Positions 24,347-33,674 are shown, counted from the stretch's first letter. The stretch: DNA of 64,000 bases from Pedobacter sp. Leaf41 (GCF_001422545.1 NZ_LMLE01000009.1:62001-126000), one strand, 5' to 3'. Program-made: numbers and translations. The notes: generated from the sequence alone by a model not told the origin.

Positions 24347-24763
24347 ATGAAAAGAAATGCAACAGCCGTATGGCAGGGCTCTATTAAAGAAGGTGCCGGT
24401 AAACTGACAACACAAAGCACTACATTAAATGACACACAATACTCTTTCAATTCTCGTTTTGCAGAAGGAGTTGGTACCAACCCTGAAGAATTAATTGCCG
24501 CTGCGCATGCAGGATGTTTTACCATGAAGCTTTCGGCTAACTTAGCTGAAGCAGGTTTTACCGCCACTAAATTGGAAACGAAATGTGAAATTAACTTAGA
24601 TCCTTCAAAGGGAGAAATTGTAGAATCGCATTTGACTTTAACTGCGGAGGTTCCAGAGCTTTCTCAAGAAAAATTCGATGAATTAGTAGCAGATGCGGAG
24701 AAAAACTGCCCGATCTCAAAATTATTAAATACTTCAATCACCGTTGACGCAACGTTGGCATAA
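24347..24763 (+). CDS. OsmC-family peroxiredoxin
   Basis: 138 residues, the full OsmC/Ohr fold. The two peroxidatic/resolving cysteines are Cys57 (AAHAGCFTM) and Cys121 (KNCPISKLL). The sequence TAVWQGSIKEGAGKL and the length suit the OsmC rather than the Ohr branch. It detoxifies organic or inorganic peroxides. The upstream sequence shows GTTTGCTAAACAAAC and a near -7 motif TATATTTA. A strong terminator follows. Confidence 0.9.
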   Translation: MKRNATAVWQGSIKEGAGKLTTQSTTLNDTQYSFNSRFAEGVGTNPEELIAAAHAGCFTMKLSANLAEAGFTATKLETKCEINLDPSKGEIVESHLTLTAEVPELSQEKFDELVADAEKNCPISKLLNTSITVDATLA

Positions 24764-24766
24764 CTC

Positions 24767-24803
24767 AAAAAAGCTTGTTGATTATTCGTCAACAAGCTTT
24801 TTA
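24767..24803. terminator. Bidirectional terminator between the OsmC gene and nadE
   Basis: AAAAAAGCTTGTTGA (24767-24781) and TCAACAAGCTTTTT (24789-24802). A-run on the left, T-run on the right, so it serves both convergent genes. Confidence 0.88.
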
Positions 24804-24818
24804 ACATCTTTAAATCTA

Positions 24819-26459
24819 CTAGATCTGGTGTTTACCTACAATTGGCATTCGCCTACCCATACCGAAGGCTTTAGGCGAAACTCTTAAAATTGGAGGAGTT
24901 TGATAACGCTTAAACTCAGCTACGTTAACCATCTTGATTATCTTTTTTACAAGTTCTTCACTAAAACCCTGCTCAATAATTGCTTTCGATCCTTTCTTTT
25001 TTTCGATATGCTGATATAAGATGCGATCGAGCGTGTCGTAGTCGGGCAAAGAATCAGAATCTTTTTGATCTGGCCTCAACTCTGCCGAAGGCGGTTTAAC
25101 AATCGTGTTTACTGGTATAATTTCTCTTTCTTTATTGATGTATCTTGCCAATTCAAACACCTGGGTTTTATACACATCGCCAATTACCCCAATTGCCCCA
25201 CACATATCGCCATACAAGGTTCCATAACCAACAGCGCACTCACTTTTGTTGGATGTATTGAGTAAAATGTAGCCAAATTTGTTACTCATGGCCATATTTA
25301 TTACCCCACGAATACGGGCCTGGATATTTTCTTCAGTCAAATTGAAAGGCAGACCTTCAAAAGCTGGTGCTAAAATGTGATCAAAAGCTTCCGCTACTTC
25401 CTTTATAGCAATGATCTCATGCTGGCATCCAATATTTTTTACCAAATCTAAAGCATCCTGAATGGAATGATCTGAAGAAAATTTAGAAGGCATTAAAACC
25501 GACATTACATTTTCAGCACCCAAAGCACGACACGCCAGCGCACACACCACAGCAGAATCAATGCCGCCTGATAATCCTAAAACCGCCATTTTAAAGCCTG
25601 ACTTTTCAAAATAATCCTTAATGCCCAGGATTAATGCATCATGAATTTGCTCTATATCGGTTAACCGTTCGGGCTGTGGGTATTTATTTTTAACATTTTC
25701 AACTTCGTCTAAATCAAATACCTGAAGATCTTCTTCAAAATATTTCATTTCAGCTTTCATGGCACCATCGGCATCAAAAACGAGTGAGCCACCATCGAAT
25801 ATAATTTCCGTTTGCGCACCCACCTGATTTACATAAAAAACCGGCAAATTGTACTTCTTTGCATTATCGGCCAAAACTTTAATCCGCTCATCATCATGCG
25901 TGTAAGAAAAAGGGGAAGCCGCAATATTGATCATTAAATCGGGTTGCTCCTTAATCAATTCATCCATTGGGTTTGAAACATATAAGGGGTTATCATTAAT
26001 GTTCCATAAATCTTCACAAATGGTTAGCGCAATCTTTTTCCCTTTGAAATCAATACACTTGAAGCTTGAAGCAGGCTCGAAATAACGGTATTCATCAAAT
26101 ACATCATAAGTGGGCAGCAATGCTTTCTTTGTTATGGATTTTACCTTACCATTTTCGATAAAATAAGCCGCATTGAACAAATCCTTACCATCGAGAATGT
26201 CGTTTTTAACCGGCAAGCCAATAATACAGGCAATCTCTATACAGCTTTCTGCAATTTTTTGAGCCGCATCTTCGCAAAGGGCTATAAACTCATCAAACTC
26301 CAAATAATCTCGCGGCGGATAACCACAAACAGCCAACTCTGCAAAAACAACCAGATCGGCACCTTTACTTTTTGCAAGCTGAATGTGCTCTACAATCTTG
26401 TTCGTATTGTTTTCGAAATTACCAATGTGGTAGTTGAGTTGGGCCAGCGCTATTTTCAT
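24819..26459 (-). CDS. nadE: Glutamine-dependent NAD+ synthetase
   Basis: 546 residues. N-terminal glutaminase domain of the nitrilase type with Glu41 (VFAELAVCGYPP), Lys112 (TKKALLPTYDVF) and Cys148 (ALTICEDLWN). The C-terminal ATP-pyrophosphatase domain has LGLSGGIDSAVVCAL at about residue 295. It amidates nicotinic acid adenine dinucleotide to NAD+. Close to gldB, an arrangement also seen in other Bacteroidota; the connection is probably chromosomal history. Confidence 0.96.
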   Translation of the reverse strand: MKIALAQLNYHIGNFENNTNKIVEHIQLAKSKGADLVVFAELAVCGYPPRDYLEFDEFIALCEDAAQKIAESCIEIACIIGLPVKNDILDGKDLFNAAYFIENGKVKSITKKALLPTYDVFDEYRYFEPASSFKCIDFKGKKIALTICEDLWNINDNPLYVSNPMDELIKEQPDLMINIAASPFSYTHDDERIKVLADNAKKYNLPVFYVNQVGAQTEIIFDGGSLVFDADGAMKAEMKYFEEDLQVFDLDEVENVKNKYPQPERLTDIEQIHDALILGIKDYFEKSGFKMAVLGLSGGIDSAVVCALACRALGAENVMSVLMPSKFSSDHSIQDALDLVKNIGCQHEIIAIKEVAEAFDHILAPAFEGLPFNLTEENIQARIRGVINMAMSNKFGYILLNTSNKSECAVGYGTLYGDMCGAIGVIGDVYKTQVFELARYINKEREIIPVNTIVKPPSAELRPDQKDSDSLPDYDTLDRILYQHIEKKKGSKAIIEQGFSEELVKKIIKMVNVAEFKRYQTPPILRVSPKAFGMGRRMPIVGKHQI

Positions 26460-26504
26460 TTTGAAGAATTAAGTATCAAATATTAGGAAAAATGTAAATG
26501 CAAT

Positions 26505-27179
26505 TTAAAAAAATACACCAAAATTAAGTGCAAGATAATGGTTTCTCACGTCTCGATTTTTATCAGTTGTGATATTAGTAAAACCATTATTATAGGTTAA
26601 ACCAGCCAAAATACTTGCGTTACCGGAAATATCGAATTCGCCCCCAGCTCCGAGTATTAAACCCGCCCGATAGAATTTCGTAAAATCTGATATTTTTTGA
26701 TTATCGCCAACAGTAGTAGCACCACTTACTGCATCTTGCTTGGCGCTGATATTAAATCCGTTGGATAAACCAAACTGCCCATACCAACGTTTACCATCAG
26801 CCTTAAGAGTTTTAAGCTTCACCGTTAACGGCAACTCAATATATTGCATCTTATATTTCAAATCGTAAGCCACAGGAATACTATTATTTGCATTTGCATA
26901 ATAAGGCGAAACGTTTACCTCAGTACTTTTTCCGTTGATAGTTGTAATGGTTAAACCCGTTGAAAAACTGTAGTTCGGAGCAAAATTAAAATCTCCTAAC
27001 AATCCATAAGAAAACCCAAGTGCAACGCTGTTTGTTTTTCCAGGTTCAGGTTTTATCCAACCGATAGTTGGTGTAGCGGTTAGGCCTAATCTGAAACCAT
27101 AATTGATTAATGGAGAATTTTGAGCATAGGCGACAAAACCCAAAAAAGATAAAATTAAAATAGTCGTTATTTTTTTCAT
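26505..27179 (-). CDS. Outer-membrane beta-barrel protein
   Basis: 224 residues with signal peptide (about 1-19, cleavage VAYA-QN) and an 8-10-strand barrel (ALGFSYGLLGDF, YSFSTGLTIT, AGLILGAGGEF, LNFGVFF at the end). PorT-family or OmpA-like barrel; ligand unknown. Divergent from gldB, which starts 26 bases away. Confidence 0.78.
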   Translation of the reverse strand: MKKITTILILSFLGFVAYAQNSPLINYGFRLGLTATPTIGWIKPEPGKTNSVALGFSYGLLGDFNFAPNYSFSTGLTITTINGKSTEVNVSPYYANANNSIPVAYDLKYKMQYIELPLTVKLKTLKADGKRWYGQFGLSNGFNISAKQDAVSGATTVGDNQKISDFTKFYRAGLILGAGGEFDISGNASILAGLTYNNGFTNITTDKNRDVRNHYLALNFGVFF

Positions 27180-27191
27180 GCTTTATGTGAT

Positions 27192-27199
27192 TATATTTG
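27192..27199 (+). promoter_or_regulatory. Predicted -7 element of gldB
   Basis: TATATTTG, an exact TAnnTTTG match. Its last base is only seven bases before ATG 27206, which would place transcription start on or next to the start codon. Confidence 0.5.
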
Positions 27200-27205
27200 T
27201 TGTAC

Positions 27206-28237
27206 ATGATGTATAACGTAAAACACAGGCAAATTTATCTAATTTTTCTTTTTGCTGCCGCATTTATTTCCTGCAAACAAAGCAAACGCCCTGATGTAAG
27301 CAACATTAAGCTCGATATAAAAATTGAACGATTTGATAAAGAGTTGTTTGCCTCGAAAGATAAAAATGTGAGCGCTACCAACGCCTTTCTTTCAAAAAAA
27401 TATGGTTTTTTTTATGATGATTATATTCATAAAATGATCGGCTCTCCTGATTACAGCAATGAAGAAATATTGAATACCCTATTTAATGATAAAGCTTACA
27501 GTGATTTAACGAAGGAAGTTGATAGCGTTTACCCTAATTTAAAAGCTCAGGAAGCAGGTTTAACACAAACTTTTAAATACATCAAATACTATTACCCGAA
27601 GGCCAAAGTGCCAAAAATAATTTCATTTGTTTCGGGTTTTGCCTACCAGATGCCCGTTGGAGATAATTATTTGGGTGTAGGCTTAGATATGTTTTTAGGT
27701 AAAGACAGCAAGTTTTATGGTGCCATAGTCCAAAGTGTTCCTTTGTACCTATCGCGAAGATTTACTCCCGAATATATTGTGCCCCGGGTAGCAGAAACCT
27801 ATGCTCATGAGGACTTGTTTCCAGAACCGGATGAAAACCGGACATTATTATCCAAAATGATTTTCCAGGGAAAAATTCTTTACTTTCTGGATCAGGTATT
27901 ACCGGAAGATATGGCCGACTCGACTAAAATTGGCTACACACAGCAACAATTACAATGGACCCAAGATTTCGAAGGTGATATTTGGGCTTACTTTTTGGAA
28001 AATAACTTCCTTTATGAAACCGATTACCACAAAATCCAGGTTTTCCTTTCTGAAGGACCATTTACACCGGCATTGGGCGACCAAAAATCAGCACCAAAAT
28101 TAGGCGTATGGACGGGCTGGCAAATTGTGAGGAAGTACATGGCCGAAAATCCAAAAGTAACGCTGCAGCAACTCATGGCAGATAACGATGCACAAAAAAT
28201 TCTCAATCAATCTAAATATAAACCGAAACAGAAGTAA
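27206..28237 (+). CDS. gldB: Gliding-motility lipoprotein GldB
   Basis: 343 residues from ATG 27206; a second ATG follows directly at 27209, and two TTG codons precede. The signal ends in AAFISC with lipidated Cys23. GldB is required for gliding and type IX secretion in flavobacteria, though its biochemical role is unclear. The protein shows the family pattern IERFDKELFASK early and AETYAHEDLFPEPDENRTLL in the middle. A gldC partner is not found; the next gene is a patatin. Confidence 0.9.
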   Translation: MMYNVKHRQIYLIFLFAAAFISCKQSKRPDVSNIKLDIKIERFDKELFASKDKNVSATNAFLSKKYGFFYDDYIHKMIGSPDYSNEEILNTLFNDKAYSDLTKEVDSVYPNLKAQEAGLTQTFKYIKYYYPKAKVPKIISFVSGFAYQMPVGDNYLGVGLDMFLGKDSKFYGAIVQSVPLYLSRRFTPEYIVPRVAETYAHEDLFPEPDENRTLLSKMIFQGKILYFLDQVLPEDMADSTKIGYTQQQLQWTQDFEGDIWAYFLENNFLYETDYHKIQVFLSEGPFTPALGDQKSAPKLGVWTGWQIVRKYMAENPKVTLQQLMADNDAQKILNQSKYKPKQK

Positions 28238-28313
28238 ACGTTAGCAATTGGAACAGCCCAGTCAGCAAACAAATTAGGTAGTTCTTCAGTTTAAAAACAT
28301 CAAGTATTTGTAA

Positions 28314-29090
28314 ATGAGAGTAGGTATCGTATTATCAGGAGGAGGAATTAGAGGGATAGCGCACCTTGGCATTCTTAAGGCATTTAAGAATTTGGGAATT
28401 ACCTTCAGCCACATTAGCGGAACAAGTGCGGGAGCAATTGCAGGCGCTTTTTTTGCAGCAGGAATTGATCCCGAAGAAGGATTAAGCATTTTCTTAAAAA
28501 CTAAACTCTGGCGCTTTGTTCGCCCGGCCGTTGGCTCACTGGGTTTGATAAATATCGAAAATACCGCTCAGATACTTAGAGAATATTTCCCTGAAGATAG
28601 CATCGAAAAACTGAAAATACCACTTACAATTGCGGCTGTAAATTTTAGCGAGGGCCGCTTGGTATATTTTACCAAAGGACCACTGATCAGGGCCATACAG
28701 GCATCAAGTTGTATTCCTGGTATTTTTAAACCTATAATGGTTGATGGACAGATGTACGTTGATGGAGGAATTCTAAATAATTTCCCAGTCGAGCCTTTAA
28801 TGGAAGAATGCGATTTCATTATTGGTTCATCTTGCAATCATTTAAAACCTGTAGATAAAATTACAGGCATTACCAATTTAATGGGGCGAGCAGGAATTAT
28901 GTCGATAAACCATGATATGGAGCGTAAAGCTAAGTTCTGTAATGTGATGATTGAACCAAAAGGTTTAGGTGCTATAAGTACTTTCGATATGAAACGGGCT
29001 GAAGATATTTATTGGCTGGCACACGAAGAGGCTTTGATTACCATTAAAAACACCCAGGAAATCAGGGAACTTATCACGCCAGTCCGCTAA
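28314..29090 (+). CDS. Patatin-like phospholipase
   Basis: 258 residues. Catalytic Ser38 sits in GTSAG, the oxyanion hole is GGGIRG (residues 9-14), and the partner Asp150 is in VDGG. These make the Ser-Asp dyad of patatin lipid hydrolases. No signal peptide, so a cytoplasmic enzyme. It follows gldB by 76 bases on the same strand. The substrate is presumably a phospholipid or acyl ester, not determined. Confidence 0.92.
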   Translation: MRVGIVLSGGGIRGIAHLGILKAFKNLGITFSHISGTSAGAIAGAFFAAGIDPEEGLSIFLKTKLWRFVRPAVGSLGLINIENTAQILREYFPEDSIEKLKIPLTIAAVNFSEGRLVYFTKGPLIRAIQASSCIPGIFKPIMVDGQMYVDGGILNNFPVEPLMEECDFIIGSSCNHLKPVDKITGITNLMGRAGIMSINHDMERKAKFCNVMIEPKGLGAISTFDMKRAEDIYWLAHEEALITIKNTQEIRELITPVR

Positions 29091-29217
29091 AGGGGAATTT
29101 GCCCGGCCAGCGTTAAAGCAGTACGCAATATTGTATGGGCAACAGTCATTAAGAAGATTTTTCCACCTTACCAGTAAACAACGTGAAAGATTTTTGCCTT
29201 TTTCCGCCATGCTTTTA

Positions 29218-29245
29218 CAGCCCCCTTCAGGGGTTTTGGAGGTTT
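29218..29245. repeat. CCCCTGAAGGGGG palindrome at the end of comB
   Basis: AGCCCCCTTCAGGGGTTTTGGAGG, a near-perfect palindrome around CCCCTTCAGGGG. It encodes the last three codons and stop of comB on the minus strand. The same core lies at the end of uvrC. Confidence 0.7.
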
Positions 29246-29952
29246 AGGCTAACCAATCTTTCCCCATCCAAAACCGGAATAGCCTTGCAAACATTTAACT
29301 GCAAACAGAACACTACATCATCCTCAATATTTAATTGTGCTAAACGGTGACTGTGAGAAGATTTGTGTAGGTATTTCCTTAAATCGTCTTTTGCAAGCAG
29401 ATATAAATCTTCAGCTGCAACGCTGGAATCATCGAAATGTTCGAAATTTTTGCGCAATTGATTTACAACTGCACCGGCAAATAAGGTATCTTCCAAATTA
29501 AATTGGTCTTTCCAGCCAGCACAAAGAAGCAGTACGTTCTGATCCTGACTTGCCAGGTAATTACAAAGTGAATCTAAGTTTAAGAATGAACCAATCACCA
29601 CCTGATAAGCCCGTTTATTGGCCAAATGTAATGCCTTAGTTCCGTTTGTGGTAGTAAGAACAATTGTTTTTCCTGCAACTTTTTCTTTGGTATAAGAAAA
29701 TGGCGAATTCCCAAAATCGTAACCCACCACAACTTCCCCATTCCGCTCCGCAGCCAATAAATAACCTTTATCGCTGTAATTTAAGCAATCTTCCACATTG
29801 GCAACCGGAATAATGGCTTCAGCACCATTTTCAATTCCGTAGGTGATGGACGAGGTAGCCCTCAAAATATCAATAACAACCACAATACTTTGCTCAATAT
29901 CATATAGATCGATCAAAGCAGGGGTTAAACAAACTTCTATTTTTTTTGACAT
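29227..29952 (-). CDS. comB: 2-phosphosulfolactate phosphatase
   Basis: 241 residues with the ComB family pattern: VVVIDILRATSSITYG at the start and KTIVLTTTNGTKAL in the middle. The enzyme removes phosphate from 2-phosphosulfolactate to give sulfolactate, a step known from coenzyme M synthesis and sulfolactate metabolism. In Bacteroidota a role in sulfonate or sulfonolipid chemistry is possible, but no other gene of such a path is in the window. The C-terminal codons lie in a palindromic repeat. An 81-base spacer of word-type repeats separates it from gcvT. Confidence 0.88.
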   Translation of the reverse strand: MSKKIEVCLTPALIDLYDIEQSIVVVIDILRATSSITYGIENGAEAIIPVANVEDCLNYSDKGYLLAAERNGEVVVGYDFGNSPFSYTKEKVAGKTIVLTTTNGTKALHLANKRAYQVVIGSFLNLDSLCNYLASQDQNVLLLCAGWKDQFNLEDTLFAGAVVNQLRKNFEHFDDSSVAAEDLYLLAKDDLRKYLHKSSHSHRLAQLNIEDDVVFCLQLNVCKAIPVLDGERLVSLNLQNP

Positions 29953-29954
29953 TT

Positions 29955-30030
29955 CTTAGATTTGAGTACTGAGATTTAAAATGTGAGACCAAGAACAAAC
30001 GAACTCAAATCTCACATCTATTGTCTCAAA
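29955..30030. repeat. Word-type palindromic spacer between comB and gcvT
   Basis: Diverged words of the type GAGATTTAAAATGTGAGA and their complements (CTCAAATCTCACATC ... TGTCTCAAAATC) form a loose inverted repeat. A similar spacer separates atpH from atpF. Confidence 0.55.
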
Positions 30031-30033
30031 ATC

Positions 30034-31113
30034 TTATTTGTAAAATGGAAACTTAACTACTTTGGCCTTAATTGGCGTATTGCGGATGTTGATGAAAATT
30101 TCCGTTCCTTCTTTCGAAAATTCTTTAGCTACATAGCCCATACCAATTGCTTTCTGTAACGAAGGTGCCTGCGTACCAGAAGTTACCTTACCAATAATAT
30201 TTCCATCAGCATCAGCAATTTCATAATCATGGCGAGGAATTCCCCTGTCAATCATTTCAAAACCCACTAATTTCTTTTGAATACCAGCTTCTTTTTGTGC
30301 TTGTAGCGCATCAGAGTTTGTAAACGGTTTTGAGAATTTGGTAATCCAGCCTAAACCAGCTTCAATTGGCGAAGTAGTATCATCAATATCATTTCCATAC
30401 AAACAGAAACCCATTTCTAAACGCAACGTATCACGAGCACCTAAGCCTATTGGCTTGATATTATAAGCTGCACCAGCTTCGAAAATTGCATCCCAGATTT
30501 TATCTGCATGCTCATTATCAAAATAAATTTCAAATCCTCCTGCACCAGTATAACCCGTAGCCGAAATAACCACATTATCAACGCCTGCAAACGTTCCCTT
30601 AACGAAGGTATAATATTCCATCGATGCCAGATTAACATCTGTTAAACTTTGCAAAGCATCAGCAGCTTTTGGCCCCTGAATTGCCAATAAAGAGGTTTTA
30701 TCTGAAATGTTATGCATCTCCACGTTTTGATTGTTAAACTGTTTAATCCAGTTCCAATCCTTTTCAATGTTCGATGCATTAACAACCAGCATATAGGTTT
30801 TTTCATCTATACGGTAAACCAAAAGGTCATCAACAATTCCCCCATCTTGATTAGGCAAACACGAATATTGAACTTTGCCATCGTATAATTTTGAGGCATC
30901 GTTACTGGTTACGCGTTGAATTAAATCTAAAGCATTTTCACCTTTCAGTATAAATTCACCCATGTGGCTCACATCAAAAACACCTACACTATTACGCACC
31001 GTTGCATGTTCAGCGTTTATACCCTCGTAAGTAACAGGCATATTATAACCTGCAAATGGAACCATTTTAGCGCCTAAAGCGATGTGTTTTTCTGTTAATG
31101 CGGTGTTTCTCAT
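30034..31113 (-). CDS. gcvT: Aminomethyltransferase (glycine cleavage T-protein)
   Basis: 359 residues, normal length. Motifs: [39 protein letters not shown] and [14 protein letters not shown]. It takes the aminomethyl group from H-protein to tetrahydrofolate, releasing ammonia. gcvP and gcvH are not nearby. It has its own -7 motif 19 bases upstream of the ATG. Confidence 0.96.
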   Translation of the reverse strand: MRNTALTEKHIALGAKMVPFAGYNMPVTYEGINAEHATVRNSVGVFDVSHMGEFILKGENALDLIQRVTSNDASKLYDGKVQYSCLPNQDGGIVDDLLVYRIDEKTYMLVVNASNIEKDWNWIKQFNNQNVEMHNISDKTSLLAIQGPKAADALQSLTDVNLASMEYYTFVKGTFAGVDNVVISATGYTGAGGFEIYFDNEHADKIWDAIFEAGAAYNIKPIGLGARDTLRLEMGFCLYGNDIDDTTSPIEAGLGWITKFSKPFTNSDALQAQKEAGIQKKLVGFEMIDRGIPRHDYEIADADGNIIGKVTSGTQAPSLQKAIGMGYVAKEFSKEGTEIFINIRNTPIKAKVVKFPFYK

Positions 31114-31131
31114 GAGTAAATTTTAGTTGCG

Positions 31132-31139
31132 CAAAAGTA
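31132..31139 (-). promoter_or_regulatory. Predicted -7 element of gcvT
   Basis: TACTTTTG on the minus strand, 19 bases from the start codon. Confidence 0.55.
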
Positions 31140-31220
31140 ATAAGAAAACCGGAATGTTTTAGCCTTAAATTTTTGGCTTTTTAATTGGTTACGGAAAAGA
31201 ATGCAAACATTTCATCGTAT

Positions 31221-31291
31221 TTTCAGTCCTGCTTTCTGCTTTACTTACCCGATAAAAATCGGGTTTCGTGTTCGCTCCAATCAGGTTTAAA
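31221..31291 (+). repeat. Composite interspersed repeat, copy 3 (shortest)
   Basis: Left arm CAGTCCTGCTTTCTGCTTTA, then a short ACCCGATaaaaATCGGGT hairpin (31247-31264) in place of the long inner hairpin, then the right arm GTGTTCGCTCCAATCAGGTT. Confidence 0.72.
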
Positions 31292-31404
31292 TCACCTAAT
31301 TTCTGCTTTAACTTAAGTTGTAATAAAGGTAGCGAGTTGATTAGTTAAAGCGGTTACGAAATATGTAAATTAGAAAATCAAATCACAAACCGAATAAACA
31401 GACA

Positions 31405-31864
31405 ATGGCAACAGAAGTAATAAGCACCACGCCAGAATCAGAAATTGTAAGCACAAGAAACTTCGATGCTCCTCGAGAACTGGTTTATAAAGCGTAGAAA
31501 GATCCAACACATTTAAAAAACTGGTGGGGACCTAAGGGTTTCACCAATACCTTTCAATATTTTCGACTTTCGCGTATGAGGCAGATGGAGCTTTATTATG
31601 CACGGGCCCGATAAAGGGGAATTATCCTAACGAATGTGAATTTATAAAATCGAATTGCCATCGCTAATAGCCTGGAAAAGACATTCAAAACCTCACTTTT
31701 AAGTTTTGGCCAGTTTTGAAAAAATTACTGAAAATAAAACACAAGTTATATTTGAAATGCTATTCAATTCTCCAGAAGAGTGTAATAAACTCAAGCCCTT
31801 TGTAGTGGATAAAAATGAAGAAAATTTTGATCGATTGGAAATAGAGTTGAATAAGATGAAATAA
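31405..31864 (+). pseudogene. Decayed SRPBCC (AHSA1-like) gene
   Basis: The frame starting at ATG 31405 reads STRNFDAPRELVYKA, the opening of AHSA1-type SRPBCC lipid/ligand-binding proteins. It then hits TAG at 31495 exactly where these proteins have a Trp (W to stop), and continues as KDPTHLKNWWGPKGFT. Further on the frame shifts at least once (about 31560-31700), but recognisable pieces (GPDKG, NYPNECEFI, then a good C-terminus to TAA at 31862) remain. Multiple lesions argue against sequencing error. Its sequence is still highly family-like, so inactivation is fairly recent. Confidence 0.85.
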
Positions 31865-31911
31865 GTGAAACCAATTTATGCTAAATTACAAAGTTTAAGA
31901 AACACCAGATC

Positions 31912-32421
31912 ATGACTAAAATTCGCTTCCAATTGCTCATATGCTTCCTTATTTTTTCAACGAGCCAGGTTATTGCACAAGGCAAAATCACTAAAAAAGA
32001 ATTAAAACCTTTTATCGGGAATTGGAAAGGAAGCCTTACTTATATCGATTATTCTTCAGGCAAACCTTATACCATGCCTGCCAATCTCGAGATTAAGAAG
32101 GGTTTAAATGCTAACGAACTGTTGATCTCCAATATCTATCCTAACGAACCCAAGGCCAATTCAGTTGATACCTTAATCATTTCTCCAAAAGAAAATAGCT
32201 TTGATGGAGCAGCTGTCAAATCGATTACCAGATTAAGTGACGGAAGTACTCAAATTATAACGGAAAGTAACGATACTGACGGGAATGACAAGAAACCGGC
32301 ACTGATTAGACATACCTACACAATCAGTAAAACGAATTATTCAAACAGAAAAGAAGTACAGTTTTTCGGGGAAACAAAATGGATGAAGAGACATGAATAT
32401 AGCTACTTAAAAAACATGTAA
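31912..32421 (+). CDS. Hypothetical exported protein
   Basis: 169 residues with a signal peptide (about 1-22, VIA-QG). The mature part starts KKELKPFIGNWKGSLTYIDY, a pattern of lipocalin-like beta-barrel proteins where GNWKG marks the first strand. No named family. Its 3' end is five bases from that of the convergent glycosyltransferase. Confidence 0.68.
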   Translation: MTKIRFQLLICFLIFSTSQVIAQGKITKKELKPFIGNWKGSLTYIDYSSGKPYTMPANLEIKKGLNANELLISNIYPNEPKANSVDTLIISPKENSFDGAAVKSITRLSDGSTQIITESNDTDGNDKKPALIRHTYTISKTNYSNRKEVQFFGETKWMKRHEYSYLKNM

Positions 32422-32425
32422 TTAT

Positions 32426-33628
32426 TCACGCTGTAATTAATCCTTTGTAAATCTCAAGCATTTTACCCGCAATCAATTTTATCCCGTGGTCGTTCTCCAC
32501 TGTCTTTCGGGCATTCTCTCCTATCTCCATCCAGCGCTTCGGATTTATGATACATTGCAAAATATAGCGGTAAAATTCGTCGGCAGAATCTGCTATTAAA
32601 ATATCGTGTCCGTGCCGGCAATTAATTCCTTCAGCTGCGGTAGTGGTAGCGATAATGCATTTTTTCATTGCCATACCTTCAATAATTTTTACCCGCATAC
32701 CTGTTCCAGAAATAAGTGGCACAATCATAATCGCCTTCGAATTCATAAATTCAATCGCATCAAAAACTTCTCCCTCAACAATTAAGTTATCAGAATCATA
32801 TTCAAAAAAATGTTTTTGCATATTTTTGCCAGCGATATAGAAACGAAGGTCTTTATTCAATTTCTCAATATCTGGCCAAATGTCATCAAGAAACCACTCC
32901 AATCCTTCCTGATTTGGACGCCAATCCATCGCCCCCAGATGAAATAGCGTAGGGAAACTCGTTTTCGTTTTATCAACTTTATACTTTTCTAGATCAATGG
33001 CTACCGGAAAAACCGTCATCGGCACTTCACAACCAAACCTGATAATACTTTGCCTGTCGGGTTCGCTAATGGCAAATATTTGATGGAATCGGTTAATTTG
33101 ATCGGTTTCATAAGCTTTTAACCGTTGAGCTAAAAAGGCTAAATACTTCCTCCTGATTAGAAAACTTTCTGAGTGAGACAGTCGTTCCCACATCGTAAAT
33201 TCGATATTATGGGCCCGGTAAATGAGCTTAGCATTGCTATTTGCTTTTACAACATCGAGGTAAGGTACTACAAATAATCCTTCGAACTGGATGACATCGA
33301 AGACATTTTCTCGCAGAATATTTTCGAGTTGTCTTGCTGCATCCTCACTAAAATACCTGGAAACGTTATACGATTCATTAGTGAAAATGTTAAAAAACGC
33401 TGACCATACATTTACTTCGGTGTCGAGATCTACAGTATGATACTTGATCTTTTCGAAAATCGAATCGTAAACATCCTCCATATCTATCCGCCCTTTCATG
33501 GGGTTCAAGCTAAACAAAGTAATATCTGCACCAAGCTGCAGCAGGCCTTTCATGGTATTATAAACCACAATTGGATAACCACTGTTTGGCGGGAAGGGAA
33601 TCCGCTTAGTAATTAACAGAATTTTCAC
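32426..33628 (-). CDS. Glycosyltransferase, GT-B fold (family 4-like)
   Basis: 400 residues. N-terminal domain with KRIPFPPNSGYPIVVYNTM and the C-terminal domain with LFHLGAMDWRPNQEGLEWFL, then PLISGTGMRVKIIEGMA and GHDILIADSADEF, as in GT4-type glycosyltransferases (retaining, nucleotide-sugar dependent). Start is GTG 33628. No neighbouring polysaccharide cluster, so its acceptor is unknown. Confidence 0.88.
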   Translation of the reverse strand: MKILLITKRIPFPPNSGYPIVVYNTMKGLLQLGADITLFSLNPMKGRIDMEDVYDSIFEKIKYHTVDLDTEVNVWSAFFNIFTNESYNVSRYFSEDAARQLENILRENVFDVIQFEGLFVVPYLDVVKANSNAKLIYRAHNIEFTMWERLSHSESFLIRRKYLAFLAQRLKAYETDQINRFHQIFAISEPDRQSIIRFGCEVPMTVFPVAIDLEKYKVDKTKTSFPTLFHLGAMDWRPNQEGLEWFLDDIWPDIEKLNKDLRFYIAGKNMQKHFFEYDSDNLIVEGEVFDAIEFMNSKAIMIVPLISGTGMRVKIIEGMAMKKCIIATTTAAEGINCRHGHDILIADSADEFYRYILQCIINPKRWMEIGENARKTVENDHGIKLIAGKMLEIYKGLITA

Positions 33629-33674
33629 AATGTTGTGAATTTAAGTAATTAAAGCGGTTTTTAAAAAAAATTCA

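Noticed and set aside
28965..29210. 81-codon minus-strand frame downstream of the patatin gene
   Set aside because: Mostly antisense to the patatin gene and low in family-like content.
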